The notes beneath the pieces were generated by a model. That model was not told the origin of the DNA, did no database searches, and saw only the letters and a list, made by a program, of their open reading frames with translations. 64,000 nt of DNA, from contig NZ_FOUX01000001.1 in assembly GCF_900114995.1 (NCBI RefSeq), positions 1,860,001 through 1,924,000 of the forward strand, read 5' to 3'. The DNA is from Chitinophaga sp. YR627 (lineage in GTDB: Bacteria; Bacteroidota; Bacteroidia; Chitinophagales; Chitinophagaceae). Positions 15,816 through 24,654 of the stretch are shown in pieces. Every line of letters starts with the position of its first letter. Position 1 is the first letter of the stretch. A program made the position numbers and the translations under genes.

Positions 15816-15932
15816 CAAAAGCAGCCCTACACACTTCCCTCCCCCACCTCCACATATACCTATCAAAAAACCTCCCATAATATGCTCATAATACAAAAAC
15901 GATCAACAGAATCTCTGGCGAAAGAGTCACGC

Positions 15933-16258
15933 ATCAAGTCCACCTATACGCCATGCATGAAGCATGTATAAGGCATGTGAAAGCCTGGGAATAACAGCCA
16001 AACCCATCACCTGAGGTTTGGATCAAGTCCACCTATACGTCGTGTATGAAGCATGTATAAGCTATGTCAAAGCCGGGGATAACGGCCAAACCCATCACCT
16101 GAGGTTCGGATCAGGTCCACCTATACGTCGTGTATGAAGCATGTATAAGCTATGTCAAAGCCGGGGATAACGGCAAGACCAATTGCCCGAGTTTCGAATC
16201 AAGTCCACCTGTAAGCCGTGTATAAAGCATGTATAAGCTATGTCAAAAGCCGGGAATA
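15933..16258. repeat. Tandem repeat, 88 bp unit, nearly four copies
   Basis: Units begin with ATCAAGTCCACC or a close variant at 15933, 16022, 16110 and 16198 (periods 89, 88, 88). Each holds GTATGAAGCATGTATAAG and AAAGCCGGGGATAACGG. The two central copies are almost identical; the outer ones have diverged and the last is cut short. There is no coding sense across the array. Confidence 0.85.
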
Positions 16259-16652
16259 GGTAGCATATTAGCGTCACCGGTCTCCGGATGTGCTACACTT
16301 CGTGTAGTACTGCCAGCCTTCAATCTGATGCCCGCTTTCGCGGTCGTCAATAATTTAGACGCATTTGTTATCAACGTAGGGTCTGCATAGAGGGTATTCC
16401 CTGTTGTTGAACCTACTACCTCCATCTTCCCATCGTCAGATGTTTTGGTCGGCTGCGCCCACGGCCCACGCTTCGCGTATACCGTTGTACCGGTACTCCG
16501 GGCATTGCGGACACTGTCAGCAATGGGTTAACCGCAGGTCGTGCAAGACGGCCTGCAGCTTGATTGCTGGCTGCAGACAAACCGGCTCCTGAAACCTGCT
16601 GTCCTCCAAAACGTTCATAGGCCATAAACAACGTAGTTGATAAAATAACTGC
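16243..16652 (-). pseudogene. Remnant of a small secreted protein gene (frameshifted)
   Basis: Two overlapping minus-strand frames join into one protein-like sequence if a single-base shift near 16515-16530 is allowed. The upstream frame starts with a signal-peptide-like stretch AVILSTTLFMAYERFGGQQ and runs to ARPAVNP. The downstream frame continues IADSVRNARSTGTTVYAKRG and ends with NMLPIPGF at 16243. The signal-like segment lacks a clear ATG (ATA where a start would be expected). It follows directly after the DMT exporter gene and runs into the 88 bp tandem repeat. Product unknown. It may instead be two chance frames. Confidence 0.3.
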
Positions 16653-16655
16653 TAT

Positions 16656-17573
16656 TTAAACTTTCCGTTTCCCCAATGTCATCAGCACCACCCCGCCAAT
16701 CACAATCCCGCAAGCCATCAATGCCTGTGAAGTCAAACTTTCATGACCGATCGCCCAGCCCAGAAATAACGCTACCACCGGATTTACATACGCATACGTC
16801 GATAACAACCCCGGTGGCGCATTGCGGGTCAGCCAGCTATAAGAAGTAAACCCTACCAGCGAACCAATAAACACCAGATAAAGATAGGCGCTGATCGTCC
16901 GGGTACTCAGATGCCCTAATGTACTCCAGGCACCTGGTTCAGTCACGGAACTCACGATAAAGCAAAACACCGAACCTGTCAGCATCTGCAAAGCAGCAGA
17001 GGTCATGGGCGCAGGCATCACTAGTTTAGACACGGATAGTGATCCCAGCGCCCAACAGGCACAACCTCCAGCCAGGATCGCAATAGGCCATAACGGATAG
17101 GAACGGCTCTGGTGATCCGCCCCGAAAGGATTGAATAACAGGAATAAGCCCACTAAACCCACCAGGATACCGGTAAACGTCATGATCGTAGGGCGTTGCT
17201 TGCTGAAGAAAGCCCAGTCAAATCCTACAAACCACACCGGGATAGCCGCCACGATCAGCGCTACCAATCCGGAAGGCATATAATGCACCGCCAGCGCCGT
17301 ACAGGAATTACCAATACCTATCAGCATCAATCCGACAAAAGCAGCGGATAACACCTGCTGTTTCGTCGGCCATTGCCTTTCACTTCCCCGGCTGATCAAT
17401 CCTAATATCGTCCCGGCAGCCAGAAAACGAAAAGCAGATAATAAAAAAGGGGGAACTACCTCCGTGGCGATTTTCATCCCCAGGTAGGTAGATCCCCAGA
17501 TAATATATACAGCAAACAGAAATAACCAGAGCTTTGTATTGTCTGGTTTGCCTTGCACAGTATCAGTTTTCAC
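16656..17573 (-). CDS. DMT superfamily exporter (EamA, YedA-like)
   Basis: 305 residues from a GTG start at 17573; an open frame extends to a TTG at 17609, and there is no nearby ATG. Ten hydrophobic helices form two EamA repeats. The first helix carries YIIWGSTYLGMKIATEVVPP, very like YedA-type drug/metabolite exporters. Such proteins export amino acids, metabolites or drugs across the inner membrane; the substrate cannot be read from sequence. It lies 55 bp downstream of the GT-C-like gene on the same strand and may be co-transcribed with it. Confidence 0.88.
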   Translation of the reverse strand: MKTDTVQGKPDNTKLWLFLFAVYIIWGSTYLGMKIATEVVPPFLLSAFRFLAAGTILGLISRGSERQWPTKQQVLSAAFVGLMLIGIGNSCTALAVHYMPSGLVALIVAAIPVWFVGFDWAFFSKQRPTIMTFTGILVGLVGLFLLFNPFGADHQSRSYPLWPIAILAGGCACWALGSLSVSKLVMPAPMTSAALQMLTGSVFCFIVSSVTEPGAWSTLGHLSTRTISAYLYLVFIGSLVGFTSYSWLTRNAPPGLLSTYAYVNPVVALFLGWAIGHESLTSQALMACGIVIGGVVLMTLGKRKV

Positions 17574-17628
17574 GTGAATTAGCGTAAAGGGTAAAGAAAT
17601 ACCACACAAAGCATTGAAAACTAACCCA

Positions 17629-19326
17629 CTATTGCGCTACAAACACCTCGATAATAGCATTCGTCGGACGGCGTGGCGCCAGGAATTCATCTACCTTACG
17701 GTAGTGCTTCTGCAGCTCATATCTCAATGCAAACGGATAAAAGTTGTTATTACCAGCCGCATATTCGTAAAGTACAACATCGTAGTAATGTCCTTTGACT
17801 TTTTTACTGAACATTTCCAGTTGACGATTAAACATACCCACTCCCAGATGATACCATAAAGGGTAATCACTGCCCGTTTCCAGCTTGTAGGGCATCGCCT
17901 GCGCGAGTGGTGTTAATTCGGTCATATTCAGCAGTTTAAGATCGCCTTTCTTCTCCTTTACAACAGGCATCGCCATCAAACGGTTCATCCCTTCTACCGT
18001 AGAAGGCGGCATATAGATTTTCTTAAAAGCCCAGAGATCAGAGAAGATCCATTTATCGGTAGGTACATCTGTCGTATCCGTATTCAGCATGAAATTATTA
18101 CGGGACACCACATTCTCGCCGGTCGCACTGATCTGTGGATTGTACATCGCATAGTTGCTGCTATCTATCGCCTGACCATCACCCTTACCTGCTATTACCT
18201 GCTCATGTGGTACGATACGTGAGACAACCCTGTCCAGGTATTTCCAGAAGGAACCAGACCACCATAATAACACCAGCACTGTCGCCAGACCAAATGATGA
18301 CCAGCGTTCCAGCTTCAGATCAAGCTGTTGCTGTAAACGACTCACAATGAATGCAAAAGCAAAGGCGTGGAAGAAAATATTGTTATCCGGCGGCGTATAA
18401 CTGGTTACCTGGAAAATAGCCGCTTCCACCAGTATACCCAGGGTCAGCAGGGTGAATAACATGGACTCACGGTCCTTCCAGAAACGCTGCCATTTGCCAA
18501 ATGCCGGTACCAGACAAAGCACCACCATCACCACATAGAATTTGATCCACTGCGAAGCAGCCATCACCTCTGTAATAATATCATATAAGGATAAACGCGA
18601 ATTGTGCGGCGCCTGTCCGTGGTTAAACCAATAACCGAAACCGTAAGGCAGCAAAGGAACAATAACAGCCGCTGCCACCAGTGCGTAAAAAGCCAGGAAC
18701 ACCGGAATATCCAGCCAGCTTTTCCGCTCCAGCGTATTATATGCCAGCAATGCTAATGATAACAGCAATGCCAGTCCGCCGCCATCCTGTTTGGTAAAAA
18801 ACGACAGGAAAGTGAACGACGCTGCAAGGAAAAGGAACAGATAACGGATCTTACCTGCCGGTCCCGTCAGGAAACGAAACAGAAAAGCCAATCCCACCAG
18901 TTCATATACAATCACGGTCTGGTTATACCAGGGCCAGAAATTGAAAAAGGAATACGACAATACAAACAGCAACACCGACAAGACCCGGATGCCCGCTTTT
19001 ACGTTCAGACTTTTCAAAATAAAACGGAAAGACAATCCGGCAATAATGTTCATCGCCACCTGTGCCTTCACCAATGTGATCAGCTGCGCACCAAAAATCT
19101 TAAAAAACAATGCAGGCATCAGCCAGAAACCATAACCCAATGGCAATCCGAAATCTTTGTAAGGCACCTGCCCCTGGGATAATCTGTAAGCACCCTCCCA
19201 GGAAAGGAAGATATTTACCCGGTAAGGGAATATGACAAACAACGGTACAATAGCCAGACCGATAATAATCAGTAGTTCCGTAATAAAGGCACTTTTACGG
19301 CTGAACGGAGCAAAAGTTGACGACAT
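17629..19326 (-). CDS. Multi-pass membrane glycosyltransferase, GT-C-like
   Basis: 565 residues. About ten to eleven membrane helices fill residues 15-390, followed by a soluble C-terminal domain of about 170 residues. The first extracytoplasmic loop reads SWEGAYRLSQGQVPYKDFG (Glu44, Asp58), the placement and style of the acidic catalytic motif in GT-C enzymes of the ArnT/PMT type, which use polyprenyl-phosphate sugars as donors. It is divergent (145 bp) from the four-gene operon that should make a polyprenyl-phosphoryl pentofuranose, so I infer it may transfer that sugar on the periplasmic face. No close named family is recognised, and the acceptor is unknown. Confidence 0.7.
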   Translation of the reverse strand: MSSTFAPFSRKSAFITELLIIIGLAIVPLFVIFPYRVNIFLSWEGAYRLSQGQVPYKDFGLPLGYGFWLMPALFFKIFGAQLITLVKAQVAMNIIAGLSFRFILKSLNVKAGIRVLSVLLFVLSYSFFNFWPWYNQTVIVYELVGLAFLFRFLTGPAGKIRYLFLFLAASFTFLSFFTKQDGGGLALLLSLALLAYNTLERKSWLDIPVFLAFYALVAAAVIVPLLPYGFGYWFNHGQAPHNSRLSLYDIITEVMAASQWIKFYVVMVVLCLVPAFGKWQRFWKDRESMLFTLLTLGILVEAAIFQVTSYTPPDNNIFFHAFAFAFIVSRLQQQLDLKLERWSSFGLATVLVLLWWSGSFWKYLDRVVSRIVPHEQVIAGKGDGQAIDSSNYAMYNPQISATGENVVSRNNFMLNTDTTDVPTDKWIFSDLWAFKKIYMPPSTVEGMNRLMAMPVVKEKKGDLKLLNMTELTPLAQAMPYKLETGSDYPLWYHLGVGMFNRQLEMFSKKVKGHYYDVVLYEYAAGNNNFYPFALRYELQKHYRKVDEFLAPRRPTNAIIEVFVAQ

Positions 19327-19471
19327 AAAAGGGGATAATAAAATGATGAAATCGAGTATAATTTAACACGAACGGGCCCAAAAATAGTAGAATTTACCCG
19401 AAATAAGCATTTCTTAGCATTGCTGTTCGGTAATCAGTGCGTATCTTGGCGTCAATTATAAGTCTATCCCC

Positions 19472-20359
19472 GTGCAATATTTAAAACTGTTAAGACCCTC
19501 CCATTGGGCAAAAAACCTGTTCTTGTACATCCCCCTTTTCTTTGCGGGCGAGATTTTTATTCTACCTAAAGTACTCGAACTACTAATCGGTTTTTTCGCA
19601 TTTAGCCTCGTTGCCAGCAGTATCTATATTATTAATGATTACATGGATGTCGAAGCCGATAGGGCCCATCCGGTAAAGTGTAAACGCCCCATTGCCTCCG
19701 GTGCAGTCTCTAAACCCGCCGCCCTCGTATTCTTTGTATTATGCCTGGGGATTGGTGGTGTCCTGGCATATTATGTCAGACCAAAATTCGCATTCGTAGT
19801 AGGCATTTACTTTATTCTCAATCTGTTGTATTCCTTCGGATTGAAAAATATATCCATCCTGGATATATTGATCTTATCAGCTGGTTTCGTACTCAGAATA
19901 AAAGCCGGTGGCGTCGCGGCCAATATCGCCTCCTCCGAATGGCTGATGATCATGGTATTCCTCCTGGCGCTCTTCATGGCCATCGCTAAACGAAGAGACG
20001 ACGTACTGATCAAAACCCAGTCGGGTAAAGAAATGCGGAAGGCTTCCAAAGGTTATAATATGGATTTTATGAATGTGATGCTTGCGCTGGTATCAGCCGT
20101 CATCATCGTCGCCTATCTGATGTATACCATGGCCCCCGAAACGATGGCACGCTTTCATACTTACCGCCTTTATTATACATGTCTTTTTGTAATTGGTGGA
20201 TTATTACGATATTTGCAAATAACATATGTGGAGAACGATACAGGTTCTCCAACCAAAATCCTATACAAAGACCGTTTCATTCAATTAACCATACTCCTGT
20301 GGGTGCTGAGTTTTTATGTGATTATTTATTTACCCACTAACAAAAGTTTTTTTGAGTAA
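19472..20359 (+). CDS. UbiA-type prenyltransferase, decaprenyl-phosphate phosphoribosyltransferase-like
   Basis: 295 residues from a GTG start at 19472, eight to nine membrane helices. The first Mg-binding motif NDYMDVEAD (55-63) and RAHPVKCKRPIASG after it are typical of the UbiA branch that includes mycobacterial Rv3806c, which moves 5-phosphoribose from PRPP onto a polyprenyl phosphate. The opening LRPSHWAKNLFLYIPLFF is also that of this branch rather than of quinone or haem prenyltransferases. The stop codon overlaps the start of the DprE1-like gene (TAATG). It is the first gene of the operon; a weak TATCTTGG -7-like element lies about 23 bp ahead. Confidence 0.88.
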   Translation: MQYLKLLRPSHWAKNLFLYIPLFFAGEIFILPKVLELLIGFFAFSLVASSIYIINDYMDVEADRAHPVKCKRPIASGAVSKPAALVFFVLCLGIGGVLAYYVRPKFAFVVGIYFILNLLYSFGLKNISILDILILSAGFVLRIKAGGVAANIASSEWLMIMVFLLALFMAIAKRRDDVLIKTQSGKEMRKASKGYNMDFMNVMLALVSAVIIVAYLMYTMAPETMARFHTYRLYYTCLFVIGGLLRYLQITYVENDTGSPTKILYKDRFIQLTILLWVLSFYVIIYLPTNKSFFE

Positions 20360-21690
20360 TGGAAAAACGGTTAGCAAACTGGGGAAATTACCCCGCTATC
20401 TCCTGCGATGAGACATCGTTTTCGCAGGAAGATCAAATACAGGATTTTATATCCTCTCATTCATCTGTTATCGCCCGTGGAAACGGTCGCTGTTATGGCG
20501 ACGCTTCTCTTGCCAATCACAGTGTTTCCACCCTTAAATATGATAAGGTGCTGGCTTTTGATATCGAAAACGGCATCTTTGAATGCCAGTCCGGTATCAC
20601 ACTCGATCAGATCCTCGATATTATCGTTCCTCAGGGATGGTTCCTTCCGGTAACACCAGGTACCAAGTTCATCACCATCGGTGGTGCGGTAGCCTCTGAT
20701 GTACATGGGAAGAATCACCACGTGGATGGCTCCTTCTCCGGACATATCATCGATATGGACGTGATCACGGGCAACCAGGAATCGATCACCTGTTCCGCTG
20801 GTATCGAAGCTGACCTCTTCTGGGCGACCTGCGGTGGTATGGGCCTCACCGGTATCATTACCCGTGTGAAATTCGGTCTCAAAAAGATCGATACTGCCTA
20901 TATCCGTCAGAAACAGATCAAGGCCAAAAACCTGGAAGATCTGATACGTCTCTTCGAAGAATATAAAGATTACACATACTCCATGGCCTGGATCGATTGC
21001 CTGCAGAAAGGTGATTCCTTCGGCCGTGGTATCCTCATCGTAGGTGAACACGCTACCCCTCAGGAACTGAGTGAACAGCAACGTAAAGCCCCACTTCAGC
21101 TGGCGCAGAAACGCAAACTGTCCATGCCGTTCAACCTCCCGTCTTTCACACTCAACACACTGACTGTTAAGGCATTTAACTGGCTTTATTACCTGAAGAA
21201 TACGAAAAGGGAGATCAATAACGTCATTCCCTACGAACCATTCTTCTATCCGCTGGATGCTATCCTGCACTGGAACCGTGGTTATGGTAAAGCAGGCTTC
21301 GTACAGTATCAGTTCGTATTGCCGCTGGAAAAGAAAGATGGCCTTGTCGCTATCCTCAAAAAGATCAGCGACGCCGGTCTGGGATCATTCCTCGCCGTAC
21401 TGAAAGTATTCGGTAAACAGGATAGCCTGATCTCTTTCCCGATGGAAGGCTATACCCTGGCGCTGGACTTCCCTGTTCGTAAAGGTCTGTTCGAATTCCT
21501 CGATCAACTGGATGAGATCGTGCTGCAATACGGCGGACGCCTCTACCTGTCCAAAGACGCCCGTATGAAACAGGAGGTATTCTGGCAGAGCTACCCCAAC
21601 GCGCAAAAATTTGCCGATATCATTAAAACATACAACGGTAAAAAGCTGTTTCGTTCAATACAGTCCGACAGACTGCTATTAACACAATAA
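20359..21690 (+). CDS. FAD-linked oxidoreductase, DprE1-like (decaprenylphosphoryl-ribose 2'-epimerase subunit)
   Basis: 443 residues. The FAD-binding PCMH fold shows ARGNGRCYGDASLANHS (39-55) and PVTPGTKFITIGGAVASDVH, then GKNHH to about 121; this matches the hallmark PVTPGTR...GGAIGSDVHGKNHH of DprE1. DprE1 oxidises the 2'-hydroxyl of polyprenyl-phosphoryl ribose to a keto intermediate that DprE2 then reduces to the arabinose epimer. Both partners are here in the expected order. The length is close to mycobacterial DprE1 (about 460). Translationally coupled to the UbiA gene by a one-base overlap. Confidence 0.9.
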   Translation: MEKRLANWGNYPAISCDETSFSQEDQIQDFISSHSSVIARGNGRCYGDASLANHSVSTLKYDKVLAFDIENGIFECQSGITLDQILDIIVPQGWFLPVTPGTKFITIGGAVASDVHGKNHHVDGSFSGHIIDMDVITGNQESITCSAGIEADLFWATCGGMGLTGIITRVKFGLKKIDTAYIRQKQIKAKNLEDLIRLFEEYKDYTYSMAWIDCLQKGDSFGRGILIVGEHATPQELSEQQRKAPLQLAQKRKLSMPFNLPSFTLNTLTVKAFNWLYYLKNTKREINNVIPYEPFFYPLDAILHWNRGYGKAGFVQYQFVLPLEKKDGLVAILKKISDAGLGSFLAVLKVFGKQDSLISFPMEGYTLALDFPVRKGLFEFLDQLDEIVLQYGGRLYLSKDARMKQEVFWQSYPNAQKFADIIKTYNGKKLFRSIQSDRLLLTQ

Positions 21691-21724
21691 AACACTGCTA
21701 CCTTAAAATACCGAGATCAATTAT

Positions 21725-22456
21725 ATGCCTACTGTTCTTATTCTGGGAGCTGGGTCGGATATGGCTGTTGCCATAGCCCGCGAGTTTGCCGGTAACAAAT
21801 ACGATATTCAACTGGCCGCCCGTAACGTTGCCTCCATCGCTCCCCTCGAGCAGGACCTGCGCATCCGTTACCAGGTACAGACCAGTTCCTATGCCTTTGA
21901 CGCGACCGATTTCAATAGCCATCCGGCTTTCTATAACTCCCTGCCGGTTAAACCGGATATCACTATCGCCGTTTTCGGTTACCTGGGTTCACAGGAACAA
22001 GGCCAGTCCGACTGGACAGAGGCCGCCCGAATCCTGCACACCAATTATACCGGCGCTGTCTCGATCCTGAACGTCGTAGCGGAGGATTATGCCTCCCGTG
22101 GCGCAGGAACCATCGTTGGCATCAGCTCCGTTGCAGGTGAACGTGGCCGTCAGAGTAACTACCTCTACGGTAGCGCCAAAGCTGGCTTTACTGCCTATCT
22201 CAGCGGTTTACGTAACCGATTGTTCCACAAGGGTGTACACGTACTCAGTGTACAACCTGGTTTCGTCTACACCCGTATGACGGAAAACCTGAAACTGCCG
22301 CCTATGCTGACGGCACAGCCCCAGGATGTGGCAAAAGATATTTACAAAGCCGCTAAAGCGAAAAAGAACACCATCTATACAAAATGGTTCTGGCGTTATA
22401 TCATGCTCATTATCAAATCGATACCTGAGTTCATGTTTAAAAAGCTCAAATTATGA
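21725..22456 (+). CDS. Short-chain dehydrogenase, DprE2-like (decaprenylphosphoryl-2-keto-arabinose reductase)
   Basis: 243 residues. Rossmann nucleotide motif LILGAGSDMAVAIAREFA (about 4-21), the NTGAV-like position as TNYTGAVSIL, and the catalytic Ser in GISSVAG with YLYGSAKAG giving Tyr-x-x-x-Lys. The GAGSDMA variant and the DprE1 gene 34 bp upstream point to the DprE2 role: NADH-dependent reduction of the 2-keto intermediate to polyprenyl-phosphoryl-D-arabinofuranose. A C-terminal hydrophobic/basic stretch (IMLIIKSIPEFMFKKLK) may hold it to the membrane near its lipid substrate. It overlaps the next gene by 4 bp. Confidence 0.88.
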   Translation: MPTVLILGAGSDMAVAIAREFAGNKYDIQLAARNVASIAPLEQDLRIRYQVQTSSYAFDATDFNSHPAFYNSLPVKPDITIAVFGYLGSQEQGQSDWTEAARILHTNYTGAVSILNVVAEDYASRGAGTIVGISSVAGERGRQSNYLYGSAKAGFTAYLSGLRNRLFHKGVHVLSVQPGFVYTRMTENLKLPPMLTAQPQDVAKDIYKAAKAKKNTIYTKWFWRYIMLIIKSIPEFMFKKLKL

Positions 22457-23043
22457 AGCCCGCCATTGCCTTCTTTGATTTTGATGGCACCATCACCCAC
22501 CGGGATACCCTCTTTGAGATCATCCGGTTTCAGAAAGGAGATGCTGCACTATACGCCGGACTCGCATTCTTAGCACCGGCACTTGTCATGATGAAATGTA
22601 AACTGATCTCCAAACAGAAAGGTAAAGAGATCGTCCTGCGTCATTTTTTTAAGGGTATGCCTATTGAAGAGTTCCGGGACAAATGTGCCGCTTTCTGCAG
22701 AGATGCACTTCCCGGAATGATCAGGGAAAATGCGCAGCAGGAAATACAGCAACACCTCAAAAAAGGAAACCGTGTAGTCGTAGTAACTGCTTCCGCACAG
22801 GAATGGGTAAAGCCCTGGGCGGAATGTATGGGCATCGAATGCATCGGTACGCAACTGGAGGTCATCAATGCAAAAGTGACCGGCCGCATTCAGGGGATCA
22901 ATTGTAACGGAGAAGAAAAAGTACGGCGGATACGTCAGCAATACGACCTGCCGACTTATGGAGATATTTACGCCTACGGTGACACCAACGGCGATAAACC
23001 TATGTTGCAGATGGCAACCTTTGGATATTTCAGGAAGTTCTAA
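22453..23043 (+). CDS. HAD-IB family phosphatase
   Basis: 196 residues. The HAD nucleophile motif is FFDFDGTIT with Asp9 and Asp11, motif II lies in VVVVTAS, and the acidic motif in YAYGDTNGDKPM. The IB subclass cap matches PSP-like and PgpP-like phosphatases. In arabinofuranose-lipid clusters of Gram-negative bacteria an enzyme of this class fills the step that removes the 5-phosphate from polyprenyl-phosphoryl-5-phosphoribose, and the position as last gene of this operon, overlapping the DprE2-like gene by ATGA, fits that. The reaction is inferred from context. Confidence 0.88.
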   Translation: MKPAIAFFDFDGTITHRDTLFEIIRFQKGDAALYAGLAFLAPALVMMKCKLISKQKGKEIVLRHFFKGMPIEEFRDKCAAFCRDALPGMIRENAQQEIQQHLKKGNRVVVVTASAQEWVKPWAECMGIECIGTQLEVINAKVTGRIQGINCNGEEKVRRIRQQYDLPTYGDIYAYGDTNGDKPMLQMATFGYFRKF

Positions 23044-23050
23044 AAACACT

Positions 23051-23092
23051 CAGGCCATCAATCATAGTCGTCTGACTATAATTGATGGCCTG
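23051..23092. terminator. Terminator hairpin between convergent genes
   Basis: Stem CAGGCCATCAAT / ATTGATGGCCTG (12 bp) continues inward as ATAGTC / GACTAT with one unpaired base on each side, giving an 18-pair hairpin with a 4 nt loop. It sits between the end of the HAD gene and the end of the desaturase gene. There is no T-run, so strong termination is likely but not certain. Confidence 0.6.
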
Positions 23093-23125
23093 TAGCGTAT
23101 CTATCTATTTCTACTTACTATCTGT

Positions 23126-23896
23126 TTAAGCAGCCGCTTTCATGTTAACCACTTTCACTTCGGCTTTCTTCAGTTTGATGATACCGATGAAGTTGAAGAA
23201 CTTCATTACCGGATAGGTTGGATCGAATTCAAACCATTTCTTTGCAAAATTCGGACTGTCACCATGCTTGTGGTGGTTGTTCTGGAACAGCTCACCCAGC
23301 AGCAGGATACCCCATGGAGAAGTATTGCGGGATTTGTCACCATTGTCAAAGTTCTGATAACCATATTTGTGACCACACCAGTTCACAACAGCACCCTGTA
23401 CAGGTCCGATCAGGAAGTGGATAGGCAACAGCAGGAACCAGTACCAGGCTGGAGCAAACGCTACATAAAAAGCGATATAAAGACCTGCCCATGCCAGACG
23501 TGTGCCAGTGAAATCGCCAAAACGATCCAGCGCATCCCATACCGGTAAAGGAGGATTTTTAGTGAACTTCTCATCAAGAACAACCTTCTTATGATAGATG
23601 TCGTTGTACAGCTTACGTGTCTGCCACATCATTGACCATACATCTTTAAAGAAGTGTGGAGAATGCGGATCATGCTCAGTATCGCTGAATTCATGGTGCA
23701 TGCGGTGCATAGCGCCATATGCTCTTGGTACTAAGTAAGAAGTCCCCTGGAAAAACCAGGTGCAGAAGTAGAATATTCTCTCCCAACCTTTGCTTACAGT
23801 ATACATCTGATGGGATGCATATCTATGCAGGAAAAAGGTGTGAAAGAACAACGACAAAAACCAGTGGGAAAAAAAGAATATCAGAATCGCAGTCAT
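23126..23896 (-). CDS. Fatty acid (acyl-CoA/lipid) desaturase
   Basis: 256 residues with four hydrophobic helices. The three histidine boxes that bind the di-iron centre are all present: HRYASH (HxxxxH), HRMHH (HxxHH) and NNHHKHGDSPNF. The enzyme inserts a cis double bond into acyl chains, likely delta-9 type, and adjusts membrane fluidity. The C-terminal tail is Lys/Val/Ala-rich. It stands alone, convergent with the pentose-lipid operon. Confidence 0.92.
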   Translation of the reverse strand: MTAILIFFFSHWFLSLFFHTFFLHRYASHQMYTVSKGWERIFYFCTWFFQGTSYLVPRAYGAMHRMHHEFSDTEHDPHSPHFFKDVWSMMWQTRKLYNDIYHKKVVLDEKFTKNPPLPVWDALDRFGDFTGTRLAWAGLYIAFYVAFAPAWYWFLLLPIHFLIGPVQGAVVNWCGHKYGYQNFDNGDKSRNTSPWGILLLGELFQNNHHKHGDSPNFAKKWFEFDPTYPVMKFFNFIGIIKLKKAEVKVVNMKAAA

Positions 23897-24052
23897 TTTC
23901 TCTCTTTAAACGTAATTGAATTAGAGGGCTAAGTTAGACTAAAATGAGCGGGAAGCCTCATAAATAATTACTTATCACGTATAAAGGATGATTATTCATC
24001 GGTAGCATAGCCACAGCGGCCTGTTTAAGAAATGTTAAAATTATAAAAAGCC

Positions 24053-24550
24053 TTAATCTTTGGCATACCTGATCACCATTTCCACCACCTGAAAACTGCT
24101 TCTGGCCGGTTTCTTCTCACCTGGCACTACCAGTCTGAAGGGACCTTTTCCATCTGGCAAAGGACCATTTTCAAGTTTGTCAGCCAGTATTACCACCCTG
24201 TCTGTAAAACTACTGTCCAGTTCCGCCAGTGAAAACAACACCTCATACCCATCTGCACATTTCACCATCAGGTATTTTGTCAGCTGCTCGCCTCTCAGTT
24301 GTTTACCCATTGTCACCCCTGCCTGCTCCAGTAATTCCTGTAATGCAACACCCTGGTAACTATGCGCCTTACCGTCCCGGTCAGTCAGTACCGCTGTGCT
24401 CCGTTTCATTTTAGCCAGATCGTCTACGGAGAATGTCAACGGTTTTGTCACCTCTCCGCTGATCTTCACAGCAGGACTAGTCTGCGCATAAGCAGAAACA
24501 ACAAATGTCAGCTGCAAACCCAGGAATATGGCACTACGGAAAATGTTCAT
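24053..24550 (-). CDS. Secreted Moco-fold (sulfite oxidase-like) domain protein
   Basis: 165 residues. An N-terminal signal peptide ends near AYA-QTS. The mature part matches the Oxidored_molyb domain: VKISGEVTKPLTFSVDDL, then SYQGVALQELLEQAGV, VKCADGYEVLFSLAEL, and the C-terminal GPFRLVVPGEKKPARS. It is much shorter than sulfite oxidase and lacks the usual active-site Cys position with molybdopterin contacts, so it may be a periplasmic accessory or binding domain and not a working enzyme. It lies 104 bp downstream of the di-haem peroxidase gene on the same strand. Confidence 0.85.
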   Translation of the reverse strand: MNIFRSAIFLGLQLTFVVSAYAQTSPAVKISGEVTKPLTFSVDDLAKMKRSTAVLTDRDGKAHSYQGVALQELLEQAGVTMGKQLRGEQLTKYLMVKCADGYEVLFSLAELDSSFTDRVVILADKLENGPLPDGKGPFRLVVPGEKKPARSSFQVVEMVIRYAKD

Positions 24551-24654
24551 GATATTGAATTAAGAATTAAAATTAAGTATTGTGAAAACCGGCTGCTGAA
24601 CTCATTCGTTATGAACCTTTTACCTGATTCAATTACAGCCTTTTATTGTTACTG

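Noticed and set aside
15933..16258. CRISPR array
   Set aside because: The 88 bp units are contiguous with no unique spacers, so this is a plain tandem repeat.
20461..21270. 269-codon antisense frame in the DprE1-like gene
   Set aside because: Antisense shadow of a conserved enzyme; no independent evidence.
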